DNA of 64,000 nt, from positions 25,683,274 to 25,747,273 of the forward strand of contig OZ022257.1 in NCBI GenBank assembly GCA_963978905.1, given 5' to 3'. Shown here in pieces: positions 25,301 to 35,621 of this stretch (positions are counted from its first letter, which is position 1; each line of letters starts with the position of its first letter). The notes under the pieces were generated by a model. That model did no database searches and was not told the origin of the DNA. It saw nothing but the letters and a program-made list of their open reading frames with translations. This DNA is from Trichostrongylus colubriformis. Lineage: Eukaryota > Nematoda > Chromadorea > Rhabditida > Trichostrongylidae. Position numbers and translations under genes: made by a program.

Positions 25301-27728
25301 CGAAGCGGATTAAGCGAGACTTATCCTTCGACACTCATAATCAGCTCCTATCAATCGTTGTCAATTTGCTCCATGTCCGACTCTCCATTAATCTCGGCAT
25401 TTTACAGTATCACTAATACGTTGTGGTTAGCCTCCGAGATTGTTACAATGTTTATTGTACAGATTATTCGGCTGACGTTTCGGCCAAATGGCCTTCTTCA
25501 GAGCCTGGAAAGCCGAAACATATAAGCGATGCAAAACGTCGATTACCCTATTTCAAATTGCAAAGGAAAACTAAGGGTGAATCAGCCATAAAAGATACAA
25601 TGAAACTCGCTAACCTTATAGAAATGTGGAGCTGTATTTGGCACCTAGAGTTAGGATTTTACGGCGGTGCTTATATATGTGTTTCAAGCCCCCAAGGTTA
25701 GGTCAGATTACTTATGGGAGCCCCCCAGGGATAAAAGTAATATCCCTGGGGGGCTCCCATAAGTAATCTGACCTAACCTTGGGGGCTTAAAACACATATA
25801 TAAGCACCGCCGTAAAATCCTAACTCTAGGTGCCAAATACAGCTCCACATTTCTATAAGGTTAGCGAGTTTCATTGTATCTTTTATGGCTGATTCACCCT
25901 TAGTTTTCCTTTGCAATTTGAAATAGGGTAATCGACGTTTTGCATCGCTTATATGTTTCGGCTTTCCAGGCTCTGAAGAAGGCCATTTGGCCGAAACGTC
26001 AGCCGAATAATCTGTACAATAAACATTGTAACAATCTCGGAGGCTAACCACAACGTATTAGTGATACGTTGTCAATTTGTTTCACTCATCATTGTTGTCT
26101 CCGTACCACTACTTGGAAAATCTTCGCGTCTCCACGCTCTAGAGTCAACCATAAAGACGGAGCGAATTTGGTAACATTCGGCTCTTGACACCTCTGATCT
26201 AATCATATCAGCCGTTATCAATTTGGGTCACCCACGATTAATGTTCTCGAACATCAACAGAAAACCCATGAGAATCAACTCTTCACGGTCAGCCAAAGAT
26301 GCGCAGCAAACTTGGTGAATTTTTTAGAAATTCACGCCTCTTATCGGTTTTTATCAGCAGCCATCAGTTTGGGATATTCATTGTTACTGCGATGAATGTA
26401 CTCCTATAGACCCACACAGCGTCCAGAGTGTTGAGGCTCTACCCTTACCCCGGTAAGCGCAACGAATTTGTTGTCGTCTGTCTTTTTTTTTTGCTCCTTA
26501 TCAGCCCTTGTCAGGTGCTGATTAGGTTCCCCACCACTGTTGTCCCCGTACAACTCCCCATATAGCTTGCAAAATTCAGAGTCATACCATTTCTTCTATG
26601 TAAGTTTCATGAAAGTCAGACACAAACATAGACATGGTAAGCGAATTGTAGATATAGTAGAGTCTTAAACTTCTCAGGTTTCCATGTATTGAGTGCGTAC
26701 AGGATAGCAGTAATCGTACCACTATTCGGATTGTCTGTCCATTTCCTTTCGGGTCAACCAGCGCAGTTGATGAAATTCATTTCGTGGCGGATCAAGGTCA
26801 AAGTATAAAGGGGTCATTAAGCATGACCTCACCAGTGGAGGCAAAGGGGTCAGCAGTGACGTAAAGCCTTCCCTTGTACAACCTTCAGCTTCATCGTTAA
26901 TAACTCCACCCATGTTTCTTACTCTTCGTCCGTTATTCTACTGTTAACAAGAAACAGTGCAAACAAGATTCGTGCGAGCAGGTGAGTTATCTCACAGCAA
27001 TGCACGGATCACACGATGGAATTCTGTAATGTGAATATAGCCGATATGGCCAAACAGTGCCAAAGAAGTCCATATCTCAAATTCCACACTGCGATAAGCG
27101 CAGTGCTGAGTGTCAGCTCAACCGGTATCTCGTATTCTTTCATCGTGGAGAGAGAAGATCTCATGTGCTGCTCGCGAAGAGCATTGTCCAATAAAGTAAC
27201 GAGCCTCACAAACTGTTGTTAGAGCTATTTCATATCTTACAAGATTGGATAAAGATTATTATTCCATTAATCGTTTTTTGTCATCCGTAGAAGATCTAGG
27301 TACTCGAAGCAACTGCCTAACCTTGCTATTGAATACTTGAGTAACGTTTTCTCCATTTTGTAAGCAGGCTAACGCGCTCTATAGCGATGGCCGAGCAGCG
27401 GTACGTCTTCCATCTGCGTCCGTTTATCTGTTACCGAGAATTTCGAGATAAACCAAGAGACGCCCACACAAACACACACAGACATACTTGGCGGTTTATA
27501 TATAATAGAATAGGGATCCAATCCAATATAACAATGGTACCTTGGCAGCATCTCGATGAATTTTTGCTTACTCGTTGCTTCAAAGCCCCATGCAACGGTG
27601 AAAAGCTACTGGATAAGCAAACTCACAAAGACACAGGTACTTACACCCTTTTTCTTTCCTCCTTTGGTGTGTTTTTTTGCGCTTGTTTTCGGCTCGCTCT
27701 TTCTCTGAAATTTCTCTGAAGCCATCAT
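13369..27728 (-). CDS. Nematode-type single-domain protein tyrosine phosphatase, 9 exons
   Basis: Exons in order: 27728-27645, 23350-23294, 22869-22772, 21589-21466, 20269-20179, 16516-16375, 16141-15969, 14913-14762, 13491-13369 (stop TGA 13371-13369). All junctions have GT/AG and matching phases, giving about 347 aa. Seen in order: Lys-rich N-terminus; KNRYNDIICIDSTRVVL (pTyr loop); DDYIHASWM; GPLVETLEDFWHMMF; KCRQYFP; WPDHTAP (general acid loop); VHCSAGIGRSATF (P-loop with nucleophilic Cys and Arg); FHAIQSPIQYIFLH (Q-loop); a Lys/Ala-rich tail ending AEAKESA. All catalytic residues are present, so the enzyme should dephosphorylate phosphotyrosine. It resembles the small cytosolic PTPs expanded in nematodes, many sperm-enriched. 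The introns are full of transposons. Exon 1 is less certain than the rest. Confidence 0.88.
13671..14695. mobile_element. 1-kb TIR element, family TNA, copy A
   Basis: Starts CAAGGGAAGGACC and ends GGTCCTTCCCTTG, flanked by TGA on both sides (13668-13670 and 14696-14698). Subterminal inverted repeats extend inward more than 100 bp (AGGTCGAAGTGGCCATTCGG against its complement). Around 14440-14520, minus strand, it carries a tRNA-like block with GCGGCTTAGTGGTAGTGC. No transposase is recognisable, so it is non-autonomous. It sits in the last intron of the PTP gene. Confidence 0.85.
16789..16996. mobile_element. 208-bp MITE, copy 1
   Basis: Inverted ends GGTATCATGGCAATGAGAGG and CCTCTCATTGCGATAGCACC. 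The interior (AACATCTCGGAGAGATCTTT) is related to the copy at 34889-35093 (GCATCCTGGAGAGATCCTT). Non-coding; inside a PTP intron. Confidence 0.75.
17130..17635. repeat. Dispersed 0.5-kb repeat, copy 2
   Basis: Partner of 8000-8535 in the same orientation; divergence is substantial but the block order is identical. Confidence 0.7.
18785..19311. mobile_element. piggyBac-like MITE, copy 1
   Basis: Bounded by TTAA at both ends (18785-18788 and 19308-19311) with inverted termini CCCATAACGGAC and GTCCGTTATGGG. TTAA target duplication with CCC...GGG ends is the hallmark of the piggyBac superfamily. The 527-bp body is shared with 42390-42928 in inverted orientation. It includes a frame (minus 19211-18834 here) conserved between the copies, but this does not resemble piggyBac transposase. 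An ACGGCGCAAAAACGCCGCCGT hairpin-like block lies near one end. It lies in a PTP intron. Confidence 0.85.
23669..24281. repeat. Direct duplication of a 250-bp segment
   Basis: Segments 23669-23918 and 24031-24281 are near-identical direct repeats (both open TTTTCCAGAGAATTAGAAAG), offset about 362 bp. The difference level is a few percent, implying a recent event. It lies in PTP intron 1. Confidence 0.85.
24230..27510. repeat. Member of foldback repeat family F, interrupted by the 661-bp palindrome
   Basis: Blocks AGTCCATATCGCATAATCC, GCGCAGTACTGAGCGC and others in 24230-25400 recur in the centre of the foldback at 40130-41190. A module with a 'cttatcagcc...ccaccatt' style recurs in 26070-26560 and 41100-41460. 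The right edge, TATATAAACCGCCAAGTATG at about 27495 read in reverse, resembles the TATATA...GTGTGTGTGT ends at 32760 and 39735. Boundaries are approximate. Confidence 0.5.
25407..26067. repeat. 661-bp near-perfect palindrome in PTP intron 1
   Basis: Arms of about 327 bp (25407-25733 and 25741-26067) are inverted copies with about one mismatch (TTTCAAGC against GCTTAAAA) around a 7-nt centre AAAGTAA. The tips next to the centre are AGCCCCCCAGGGATA and its complement. Because of the symmetry an identical 92-codon ORF appears on both strands, which is not evidence of a gene. Each arm holds a stem-loop (25474-25501 minus; 25973-26000 plus) discussed in the findings. Confidence 0.95.
27645..27728 (-). 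other. Candidate first coding exon of the PTP gene
   Basis: This 28-codon segment starts MMASEKFQRKSEPKTSAKK and ends at a consensus donor (GGT/GTAAGT) in phase 0, which matches the phase-0 start of the exon at 23350. Lys-rich N-termini of this kind precede the catalytic domain in many small nematode PTPs. The implied first intron is about 4.3 kb. No other start-containing exon was found between 23.4 and 27.6 kb, but that search was by eye. Confidence 0.5.
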
Positions 27729-27729
27729 A

Positions 27730-29985
27730 TGTTTTTGGGCAGCGTGATTAATAAGCATCAGGTACATGCTAGTTAAGAAATGGAAGGATGGCCCTTTTGT
27801 GTGAATCAGGAACAACAGGACATCCAAGAACAACCACCATTATGATAAAAATGTTGTGCGCTGCAGAAGGTATCTGGAAGCAGCGAAGAAAGCACACCCA
27901 CCATAGGTAAAGAGTTACAATAACAAAATGAAACTGAACCATACTGTCTGTAGTGTTCATAAGCACACTGTTAAAACAACTGATAATAATATGATCAGCT
28001 ACTATAGACTCATTCTTTTGGCAATAGTGGCACTGTCAAAAAAGGGCGTTTCACGCTGAGCTGCATACCTTCGCGTAGAAGTAGAGTCAAAGTTGTCGAA
28101 CGCCGTTCTGCGAGATCTATACGACAAGTTATTCAAACTTGTACGAACTACCACATCAGTTATAAAATCAGTCAAAAAGTGTCGAGAATAGCAACTGACG
28201 CTGTTTAAGAAACTACATGCCAGAGCCAAGCTCGCGCTAAAGAGTTCCGAAAAGTGGGTTGGTCTTAGTTGGAGGAGGGTGAGTAATCATGAAGCAGCAT
28301 TGACCTCGCGGTGAAAGGGAAAAGGAAGGTTGTGCAATGTAAATGAAAAAAGGAGGCAGCAAAGTAAGCAAGGGTTGAGATCGTATTATCCCGCGATGCC
28401 CATTATGTTATGTCGGCAGTACAGAGCCCAGATAAATGCACGTAAACCTGTAGAGTTGAGGCAAAAAGCTCCATGGCATGACAGCTAATTCCTCACATTA
28501 CTGCGACTGCAAATGCTGGCTGGATGAGTAAATACAGTATAGGCAAAACGCACTCGAGTGCACTAGCATTCCTAATGTAAAATTCACATACATTACTGCT
28601 CACGTTCTCTGATTAATCGACTCCCTACGAGGGGCTAATCACTTGCAAACCGTCGCGCCGTCATTGCTCAATGGAAAAATGGAAAAGGGTAGACAGTGTT
28701 AGGTTCGCCCCGGTGAGACCAGCTAGACGATGTAGGTAATGTAAAACTTTGATAAATATATCAGCAGCTTCTTCACGAAAGCTTACAGTAATTCCTTCTT
28801 CTCCCTTCAAACAGGATTCCGACTCCTTCAAGCCTACATTTCCATTTCCAATGATTGCTCGCCCCGTATTCGGCGCGAACATCATTATCGCATCGTCTAG
28901 TCATCAACAGCTAGAGTGAGGCGAGCATGATTCAGCCCCAACAGTTAGTGGAACATGTGGACGTTATGCATGTCTCGAAGTGTCGCGTATAGCGAAATGT
29001 GCGTAAACCCTGTGAGACTTTTATGAAAGTGGACCATGTTTCTGATAAAAATAGGGGTTGGGGAAGTGGCGATCCATTGCAGTCTTCTTCTCTACGCTGG
29101 TCATGGGGTTGAGCGCAGCGATGACTGGGCACCGACTCATCTGCTGTGATCTTGCAAAACCCTCTTCGGGTCTAGTAGACAAAGGCGGAAGAAATAAAAA
29201 TTGGTGCTAATGATGTTGAGAGGGGCACTCATTTGCACACTATCGTTCCTCACCTGATACTATTCTATATTCATTTGTTTGTACACAATATTTTCGCGTA
29301 AGCATTGAGGGCGGATAGGGATTCCTCCTCAACCAAGACTTAGGCAAAAACTTGCAACTTTGGCAAAATTGCTCCGAACGTGAAGTATACTCCTGCAGCT
29401 TGACGCCCAGCGCTTGTTTTCCCTAACTACATCAGAATCATGGAATTTCAAAGGTGATTCCAACTGGAAGGAGAACATCACATGCTAAGCAGTGATGAAG
29501 TGAATGCAACACCCCAAGTTTTGCTCTAGGGCGATTATAACCAGGCGTCAGATTACGGTACCTAACAACAGTACGCAAGTGCACGGCAGTCATTGCTGGA
29601 TATTGGTGGGGTCAGAACCGCTTGAGCAATCGTCTGATGTCCAACCTCCGCATGAGTCTCTTTGGGCGTAACTGTACTCAAGCAACTAGACCACTGCACA
29701 ACATGCGCTGCCGTACAGAGATACGCTGTTTTATCAATAAAATTAGGGCACTAGTTAAGCAAGTGAATGACTTCAAGATCATTCATCTATTCAGTCACTC
29801 GTCAGTTTTTAGTAGCTTCACTGTAGCTCAAACTAATAAATACACATTTTAAAAATGTATAACTCAACAAATCGAAGCGAAGGAGCAACTTTCCTTCAGG
29901 GAACAATGTTCTTCAACCTTTAGATACAAAGTTGAGTAAATAGTAATTCACAACAGAACGATGTTGACATAGATACTGTAGTGTA
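27730..29985. other. Intergenic, no recognised gene
   Basis: Upstream of the PTP start. A minus-strand piece at 28770-28885 (MMFAPNTGRAIIGNGNVG, then a GTAAGC donor) looks mildly exon-like, but I could not connect it to any family or to a second exon. Nothing else is recognised. Confidence 0.35.
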
Positions 29986-30395
29986 TGTACCCGGTCTCCT
30001 CCACGACGCCTCGAGTGACGACAACAGTTATCAATGATAACTTATTAGCAACAGCAAATACAAACTGGAATAGAATCACTCAGTAAGGGGGTGATAGGTA
30101 TCACGTGGAAGGTGGTGGCGTGTCGGCTGGTGGTGGCGTGTTGGCTGGTGGTGGCGTGTCGGCTGGTGGTGGCCGCGTGTCCAACGGCAGACGGCGGTAG
30201 ACGAGTTCCGTGGGCCACTGCAGACTGCGGGGGGTCGAGGGCCCCCTCCAGGCTCTCTTGATTACCCGGAGTGGGCAGTGGCCCACGGAACTCGTCTGCC
30301 GCCGTCTGCCTTTGGACTCGCCGCCACCACCAGCCGACACGCCACCGCCGGGCGACACTCCACCACCTTCCATCCACAGGCGCCTGTTCTCGACA
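29986..30395 (-). repeat. 3' LTR, rearranged by an inverted duplication
   Basis: Shares TGTACCCGGTCTCC, the AGCAACAGCAAATA block and CAGGCGCCTG...CTCGACA ends with the 5' LTR. It carries about four 18-bp units (TGGTGGTGGCGTGTCGGC) and a large inverted duplication: 30188-30221 against 30275-30308 are exact-class inverted arms, and the GTGGCGTGTCGGC array is mirrored at 30320-30378. The TATA region of the 5' LTR is missing here. Confidence 0.85.
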
Positions 30396-30490
30396 TCCTC
30401 CCCTCTCGGGAATCCGGCGTCCTCGACGGCGTGATCTGTAGCGGTATCAGCGGAAGTAGACGTGCCTCCTTTACTCGCTTTCTTATACAC

Positions 30491-31377
30491 TCATACAGTG
30501 CCTAGCACTGCCCGCGCCCAGGTTTTTGCCATAGAAATCCGGCACTCCTCTGGGTGCTCCCATCTCCACAAAATCTTTTCCATTTTCAATTTTGTGGCTC
30601 GCAGTAGGGAACATTGTAATGGTCCAGCTTTCTTCTCCAACGTGTCATCGAGAATTTTCCATACTTTTGAAAGTCCTTTCCATGTACAACGTTGGATTCC
30701 GTCAAAGGTGGCCATAGTGTGATTATGCGGCCGCCTTCCTCCAGGTGACCGTGACATCTATTAACTGTTTCGCAAATTTGAGCGTCTGTGAATTTGACGT
30801 CCATGAGCTACACGATTATCCAAGTCGAACAGGTCTCCCACTCATCAAGGGCTTCCTCCAAATGCTCAAACGAGGTGATCAGTTTCGTGATTATCCCCCC
30901 ACGTGAACCATCTTTCTCCAATAAAAATGCATTCTCCGGCGCTGCAAAAGCGAGCGGTCCTTCCTTTTTGGAGCGTTGCTTCTTCTCCAGCTCCTCTAGG
31001 TCACTCTTCAGACTCTTTAGGGCGTTATTGTACGTTGTATCGAAGCGATAGTAGTCGATTCTCACATGCTTCCTGATTTCGTCTGTCACGAAGATGAACT
31101 CTATACAGTTCATACAGCGGTCATACGAAAGTCTCAATACTTTCTCCGAAGCTTCATTGTCGAAACACACCATTCCTTTCTATCACGATCGGATCTTCTC
31201 AGCCGTGGTCATGTCACTCCTGATGAAAATGCTAGCAGCAACCCATGCTCGCCACAGTGATCCTATGGGTTCTTTCGCAAAGGCTCCTAGGAACGCTATT
31301 CCCTCGAGATCACCGAAACATGTTTCGTCCAAACATCCATCTTTGCAGCGATATAATAGATGACCTTGACTCTTCAT
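30491..31377 (-). pseudogene. Extra ORF downstream of integrase (env position), function unknown
   Basis: After the integrase tail the minus strand continues as coding-like sequence in several frames: about 31377-31183, a 121-codon ORF 31173-30808, then 30804-30586 merging into the frame of 30757-30491, which ends at a stop just before the polypurine tract. The middle part is charged and helical (NALKSLKSDLEELEKKQRSK). No signal peptide, fusion peptide or membrane anchor is seen, so it does not look like an envelope protein. I do not recognise the family. Confidence 0.6.
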
Positions 31378-32745
31378 TCAGTGACAGCTCCTCTGCAATG
31401 AGAACAATGCACTTTGTCACCTTAACCTCAGGATTTCCGCCTCTTCTCCCTCTACTTGTTACTGTATCTACTCTATCGTCCAAAATTAGTTTCGGCACTA
31501 TCATTAACATGTCATACTGAACCTGAATAGGCTCCGAATTTTCTCCTATCCGAGTGACAACTGCTGAACTCTCGCTAGTTTTGATCACGCTGAAAGATCC
31601 TGCCCATTCGCTCGTCAGCTTGAGATGCGAACTCATTGCTTTTTCTTTTGGTGCAAGCAGGTATACTCAATCTCTTAGTTTTGGCAGTTTCTCACTGCAA
31701 CCTTATTTCTTTTGTCATAGTCAATTTTCATTTTCTCCCTCACTCGGTTGTTGTACTTGCGCACTTGTTCGTGAGTCTCCGCTATGCACTGAATCAACCC
31801 AGTCTTATAGTCATCCATCACTTTATCCAGGGCGTACAATGATATCTCGCTATTCGGTATCTTCTCTGATGGAAAGTGTGGATCCATCGCAAGGAGCATT
31901 GTAGGGGCTCTCCCCTGTAGCTCTCTGAGGTGTCATGTTGTAAGCGACCATACAAAATTGAAGCTGCTTATCCCAGTCATCACCGTTCTTGACCTCCTGA
32001 GCATTGCAACAATGGTACCATTAAGCCTCTCTGTAATACCGTTCTCGCGCGGGTTGTATCTTTTGGACATCACGTGCTTAATTTTGGTTACTTTCATCAA
32101 TGCAGACATCACTTTATTTTCGTATTCTCCTCCCTTGTCAAAGAGTACCGACTTGAAGACGAACCACTTTAAGTTCTTAGCTAGAGTGATTTTAAGCACC
32201 CTTGTGTTGTCGTTCTTTGGGCCATCTACACCCATCGGTTATCCATCGTGTGAGTATGACTTTTGCTATCGTTTCGCCCGACTTGTCTGCAGTCGAGTAC
32301 GCTTGTGCGAACTTCGAAAGAAGATCCATTATCGTTACCGCATATCTGTTTCCACTTGACGTTAGCCCTAGCTCTAGGGCATCCACGTCGATAGCGCTTC
32401 GCGGTTACAATTGGCTTCAATGGGGGGATTCGCACTGGTCTGGGGTTATGAACAAAGCAACTTTGGCACGCTTTCGTCCATTTATTCACATCTTGAACCA
32501 TGCTGGGCCAGTATACCTCCTTCCGCAATTTTTTCAATAATTTGAATACGCTGAAGTGGCCCGCTACAGCTCCAGCTGGGCTTCGTTAAAAACATCATAC
32601 CTTGCGCTTTCTGGGACCACAAACACCAATTTAACTTCCTCGTTGTACATCTTGAGGTTTCCTTTCTCCACTACAAAGTCTGCTACCCGTAGCCAGTTAT
32701 TCGTGCCTTGCATCCTTCCTGCACGGTCCAAGTCATCCTCCTTTA
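31310..32745 (-). pseudogene. Gypsy integrase (zinc-binding, DDE core, GPY/F-like tail)
   Basis: Visible parts in order: N-terminal region with YWPSMVQDVNKWTKACQSC (end of the HHCC zinc-binding domain, about 32510-32440); core start LELGLTSSGNRYAVTIMDLL with the first Asp; LFDKGGEYEN with the second Asp; RENGITERLNGTI with the catalytic Glu; then SEWAGSFSVIKTSE, typical of the C-terminal GPY/F domain. The pieces lie in different frames, so integration activity is lost. Confidence 0.85.
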
Positions 32746-32749
32746 TATA

Positions 32750-33985
32750 ATCGGCCGAGTGTGTCTGTTGGTGTGAGTGGGTGTGTTTGTGTGTGTGTCT
32801 GTTTGACCGGAAATTCATATCTCGCGTCGCAGCAAAGATGGGATCCTGAAATTCAGATATGATATGGGGGGTGGTGAGGGATTCCAGCGGTGGTGGACCG
32901 AAAGTGATAGCAGCTGATGAGGGCTGATAAGGAGCCTTGAAAGGCTAATGTCACCAAGACCACTTCTCTTTTCGGGCGTTTCTAGACTGCCGAAACTCAT
33001 AGTTGTTTCGAGGCGTGTGACGGGCACATCAATGTTGGGTGTTCCAAATTGATAACGGTTGATAAGATTCAGTAAGGAGGTTTGAAAAACGAATGTCGCC
33101 AAATCCGTTTCGCTCTTCTGGCTAACAGTGAAATGTTCACTCACAGGTATTACAGGTACGGGAATCTTGATGGTGACTTTTCAAAACTGGTTACGGCTCA
33201 CTGGGGCTCATTAGCGCCACCAGAAAATGGGGAAGGGATTAAATCCGTACACCGCTCACTATTACCGTGCGTCTGCTGTAGTAAACAGTCTGATGCTCAG
33301 AACTTTCGGGTGAACATATGTTGATCATGTTCTGATATCTGCTGCCGATGTATCGACCGCTAAATTTCCTAGCGTTTCAAATAATGGTGAATTTCTTCTG
33401 ATACTGCTATCTACATGGGTGATCAAGACACGGTTTAGTTTTGTGACAGCAAAGCGTACGCTTCATTCCCTCATGCGGTACCAGCAACAATACTGGGAAT
33501 CGTCCGCTAGACCATGCAAAATTCCAAATAGGTGCATGTTTACAAAAACGATAAGCATCGATAACTGGCATATGGATCTACCACCAATATGTAGGAAACA
33601 GATGCTCAGCAAATGGACAAATTGCTGCCAATTGATGCAGTTGAATCCAAAGCCGTCGATCCCTGAATTATCCAAACTCTCACTGAGCACTTCAGCGGAA
33701 GGGTTAACTGATCAGTGGATGTACCCATGTCATTCCTGAACATTGATCATCGATATCATTGTCACAAAAGGTGTCGACCGCTAAATCATGTGGCCTGTGC
33801 AGGACTGGTGACAAAAACCTCAGCGGTGATATCTTCAATATCGGGGTTATTATCTATCACCTATATGTAGAAAGTAGATGCTCAGCAAAATGTCGACATC
33901 GACCAATGAATTTCCTTCTATTGTGTTAAATTAAATATGACTAGTTTGCACAGTATTGTGCGATAGCCCAACTGGTTCTTTCTTA
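32750..33985. mobile_element. Repeat family R33 insertion inside the Gypsy pol, copy 1
   Basis: Pol coding similarity stops near 33985 and resumes near 32745. The inserted 1.2 kb starts with a (GTGT)-rich end after TTTATATAA and aligns block by block with 41990-43115 plus 44285-44700 (GATATCTGCTGCCGATGTAT, ATCGACCGCTAAA, GCGATAGCCCAACTG/GCTCGATAGCCCAACTG). No coding frame is conserved. It is younger than the Gypsy element. Confidence 0.75.
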
Positions 33986-34128
33986 TAGCATCTGACACTG
34001 TGAGAAGTCTTCATCGTGTTCTAGTTCCTCCTGCCATTTCAACTTTTTACCTCTAGGTAGTGTATTCGCTACGGCATCGAATAGCCCTTCTACGGCTTCT
34101 GGAATCTCACCTACTCGTACACCTCTAC

Positions 34129-34707
34129 TCAACGCGTGGACCACAACATTGCTCTGCCTTTCGCGTATTTTATCTCCGGCCTGTACCTTTGCAATGAAGA
34201 GACCACCCTAGCACTCGTGCAAAAACGTTGTTTCTCTGCAGCTAACGGTCGATGATCGGTCATAACTATCGTGCGGACACTATAGATAAGCATATGGAGC
34301 CGCTTCATAGCAAACATGACAGCTGACGCTTCTAGATCAGTAATATGGTATCGCTTCTCGGCCTTGCTCAATGACTTCGATGCAAAGAAGATGGGGTGCA
34401 AATACTCATCTTCGTCTTCCTGCGCCAAAACCGCACCGAACCCGGATGTGGACGCGTCAGTGTGGTTTTATCCCCACTTCGTGCTTTTTCCATATCTGGT
34501 TGCCTCAATACCGGCGTTGAACAGATAAACTGTTTCACTTTCTCGAAAGTCTCTTCGCAGTCTGCTTTCCATACCCACGCTCGCTTGGTCGAAGTCAATT
34601 TGAAAAATGGGCTGGCTGTTTTTGCGAAATTCAAGCAAAATTTCCGATAAAAAGCTGCCATTCTTAGAAAAGTGCCAAGTTCTTTGAAGCTCTTAGGAAC
34701 AGGGTAC
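34129..34707 (-). pseudogene. Gypsy RT connection and RNase H domain
   Basis: Minus-strand readings give KYPVPKSFKELGTFLRMAAF (connection) and then, in another frame, FFASKSLSKAEKRYHITDLE...TDHRPLA, the RNase H region of Ty3/Gypsy pol with its conserved E and TDH motifs. A frameshift separates the two parts. Confidence 0.85.
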
Positions 34708-34715
34708 TTTCTCAC

Positions 34716-35613
34716 GAAGTTAGCAAACCACACGCTTTTGACAATCGGCTGCTACAGTAATCAGGTTTTCGTGGCAGGACCAACACATGCCTCCTTACAT
34801 CTTCCAGTGTTTTGGGTCTGGTTTGCTTACTTTAAACACATAGAACGAAGGAATTATTAAAAGCAGATGTTGTAATGTTTTAAGCTTGGGTGCTATCGCA
34901 ATGAGGGGGGAGGCATCTTGTAAAAAGTTGCTTATCTGAGCATCCTGGAGAGATCCTTGTTGGGTCAATCTGCACATTCACGGGAATACTTTTGCCTAAG
35001 CCTTGGAAGGGAAGGAAGGGCTCCTTTCCTCTTCACGGCTTAGGTAAAAATAGGGTCCAGTTGTGGGATGCCCCCCCTTATTGCGATAGCACCTAAGTTT
35101 GTTTTAACGCTACTCGTGGCGCGCGCTTCGCGTGCATTGTAGGGGAAGGAACCTCCGACGCAGGGGTTAATATGGGCTGTGGCCAAAACATTCCTAAGCT
35201 TACAACATAGGTGTGCACCGTCCCATCTATCGCCCGAAACGTAGCCGCAACCATAGAGCTGCCTAATGAACAGCATGCGTGCCATCATCCCGTGCGTCTC
35301 CAAAAAATCGGGAGCGGTTCACCAACCGCCACCGTAACCAGTAACCTTTCCCCATCCTCTCCACCATCGCTCAGCGCCTCTTGGGCTGACGCTCTCCGCC
35401 GGTTAATGGGTGTTGCCTCTCCTAGACGGCTTGCGTAGTATAATTCATGGGCAGTTTGCCACATGCTTTCGCCTACGCGGAGAGCGCAGAGAGAAAGACG
35501 AAACGCGAGCATCGAGCATGTGGTGACAACTAGTAGCGACGATACGCGCCCTGGCGCGAAAACATGACTACTGTAGCAGCCGATTGTCAAAAGCGTCTGG
35601 TTCGCTTTCCTCT
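34716..35613. mobile_element. 898-bp TIR element inserted in Gypsy pol (8-bp target duplication)
   Basis: TIRs of about 44 bp (AGCAAACCACACGCTTTTGA at the left, its near-complement at 35590-35605) are flanked by direct TTTCTCAC at 34708-34715 and 35614-35621. The RT reading breaks exactly here and the same VRK codons recur at each side because of the duplication. An 8-bp duplication fits hAT or Mutator-like elements. The interior has no recognisable transposase and contains the 205-bp MITE at 34889-35093. Confidence 0.85.
34889..35093. mobile_element. 205-bp MITE, copy 2 (third-level nesting)
   Basis: Ends GGTGCTATCGCAATGAGGGG and CCCCTTATTGCGATAGCACC are inverted repeats. Related to 16789-16996. 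It sits inside the 898-bp element, which itself sits inside the Gypsy pol. Confidence 0.75.
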
Positions 35614-35621
35614 TTTCTCAC

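Noticed and set aside
25423..26051. Identical 92-codon ORFs on both strands
   Set aside because: They are a mechanical result of the palindrome, not two genes.
30045..30490. Pro/Thr-rich and Gly/Trp-rich ORFs in the LTR
   Set aside because: Products of the 18-bp GTGGCGTGTCGGC repeat and its mirror; not conserved as protein in the other LTR.
30491..31377. Calling the post-integrase ORF an envelope gene
   Set aside because: No signal peptide, furin-like site, fusion peptide or membrane anchor is visible.
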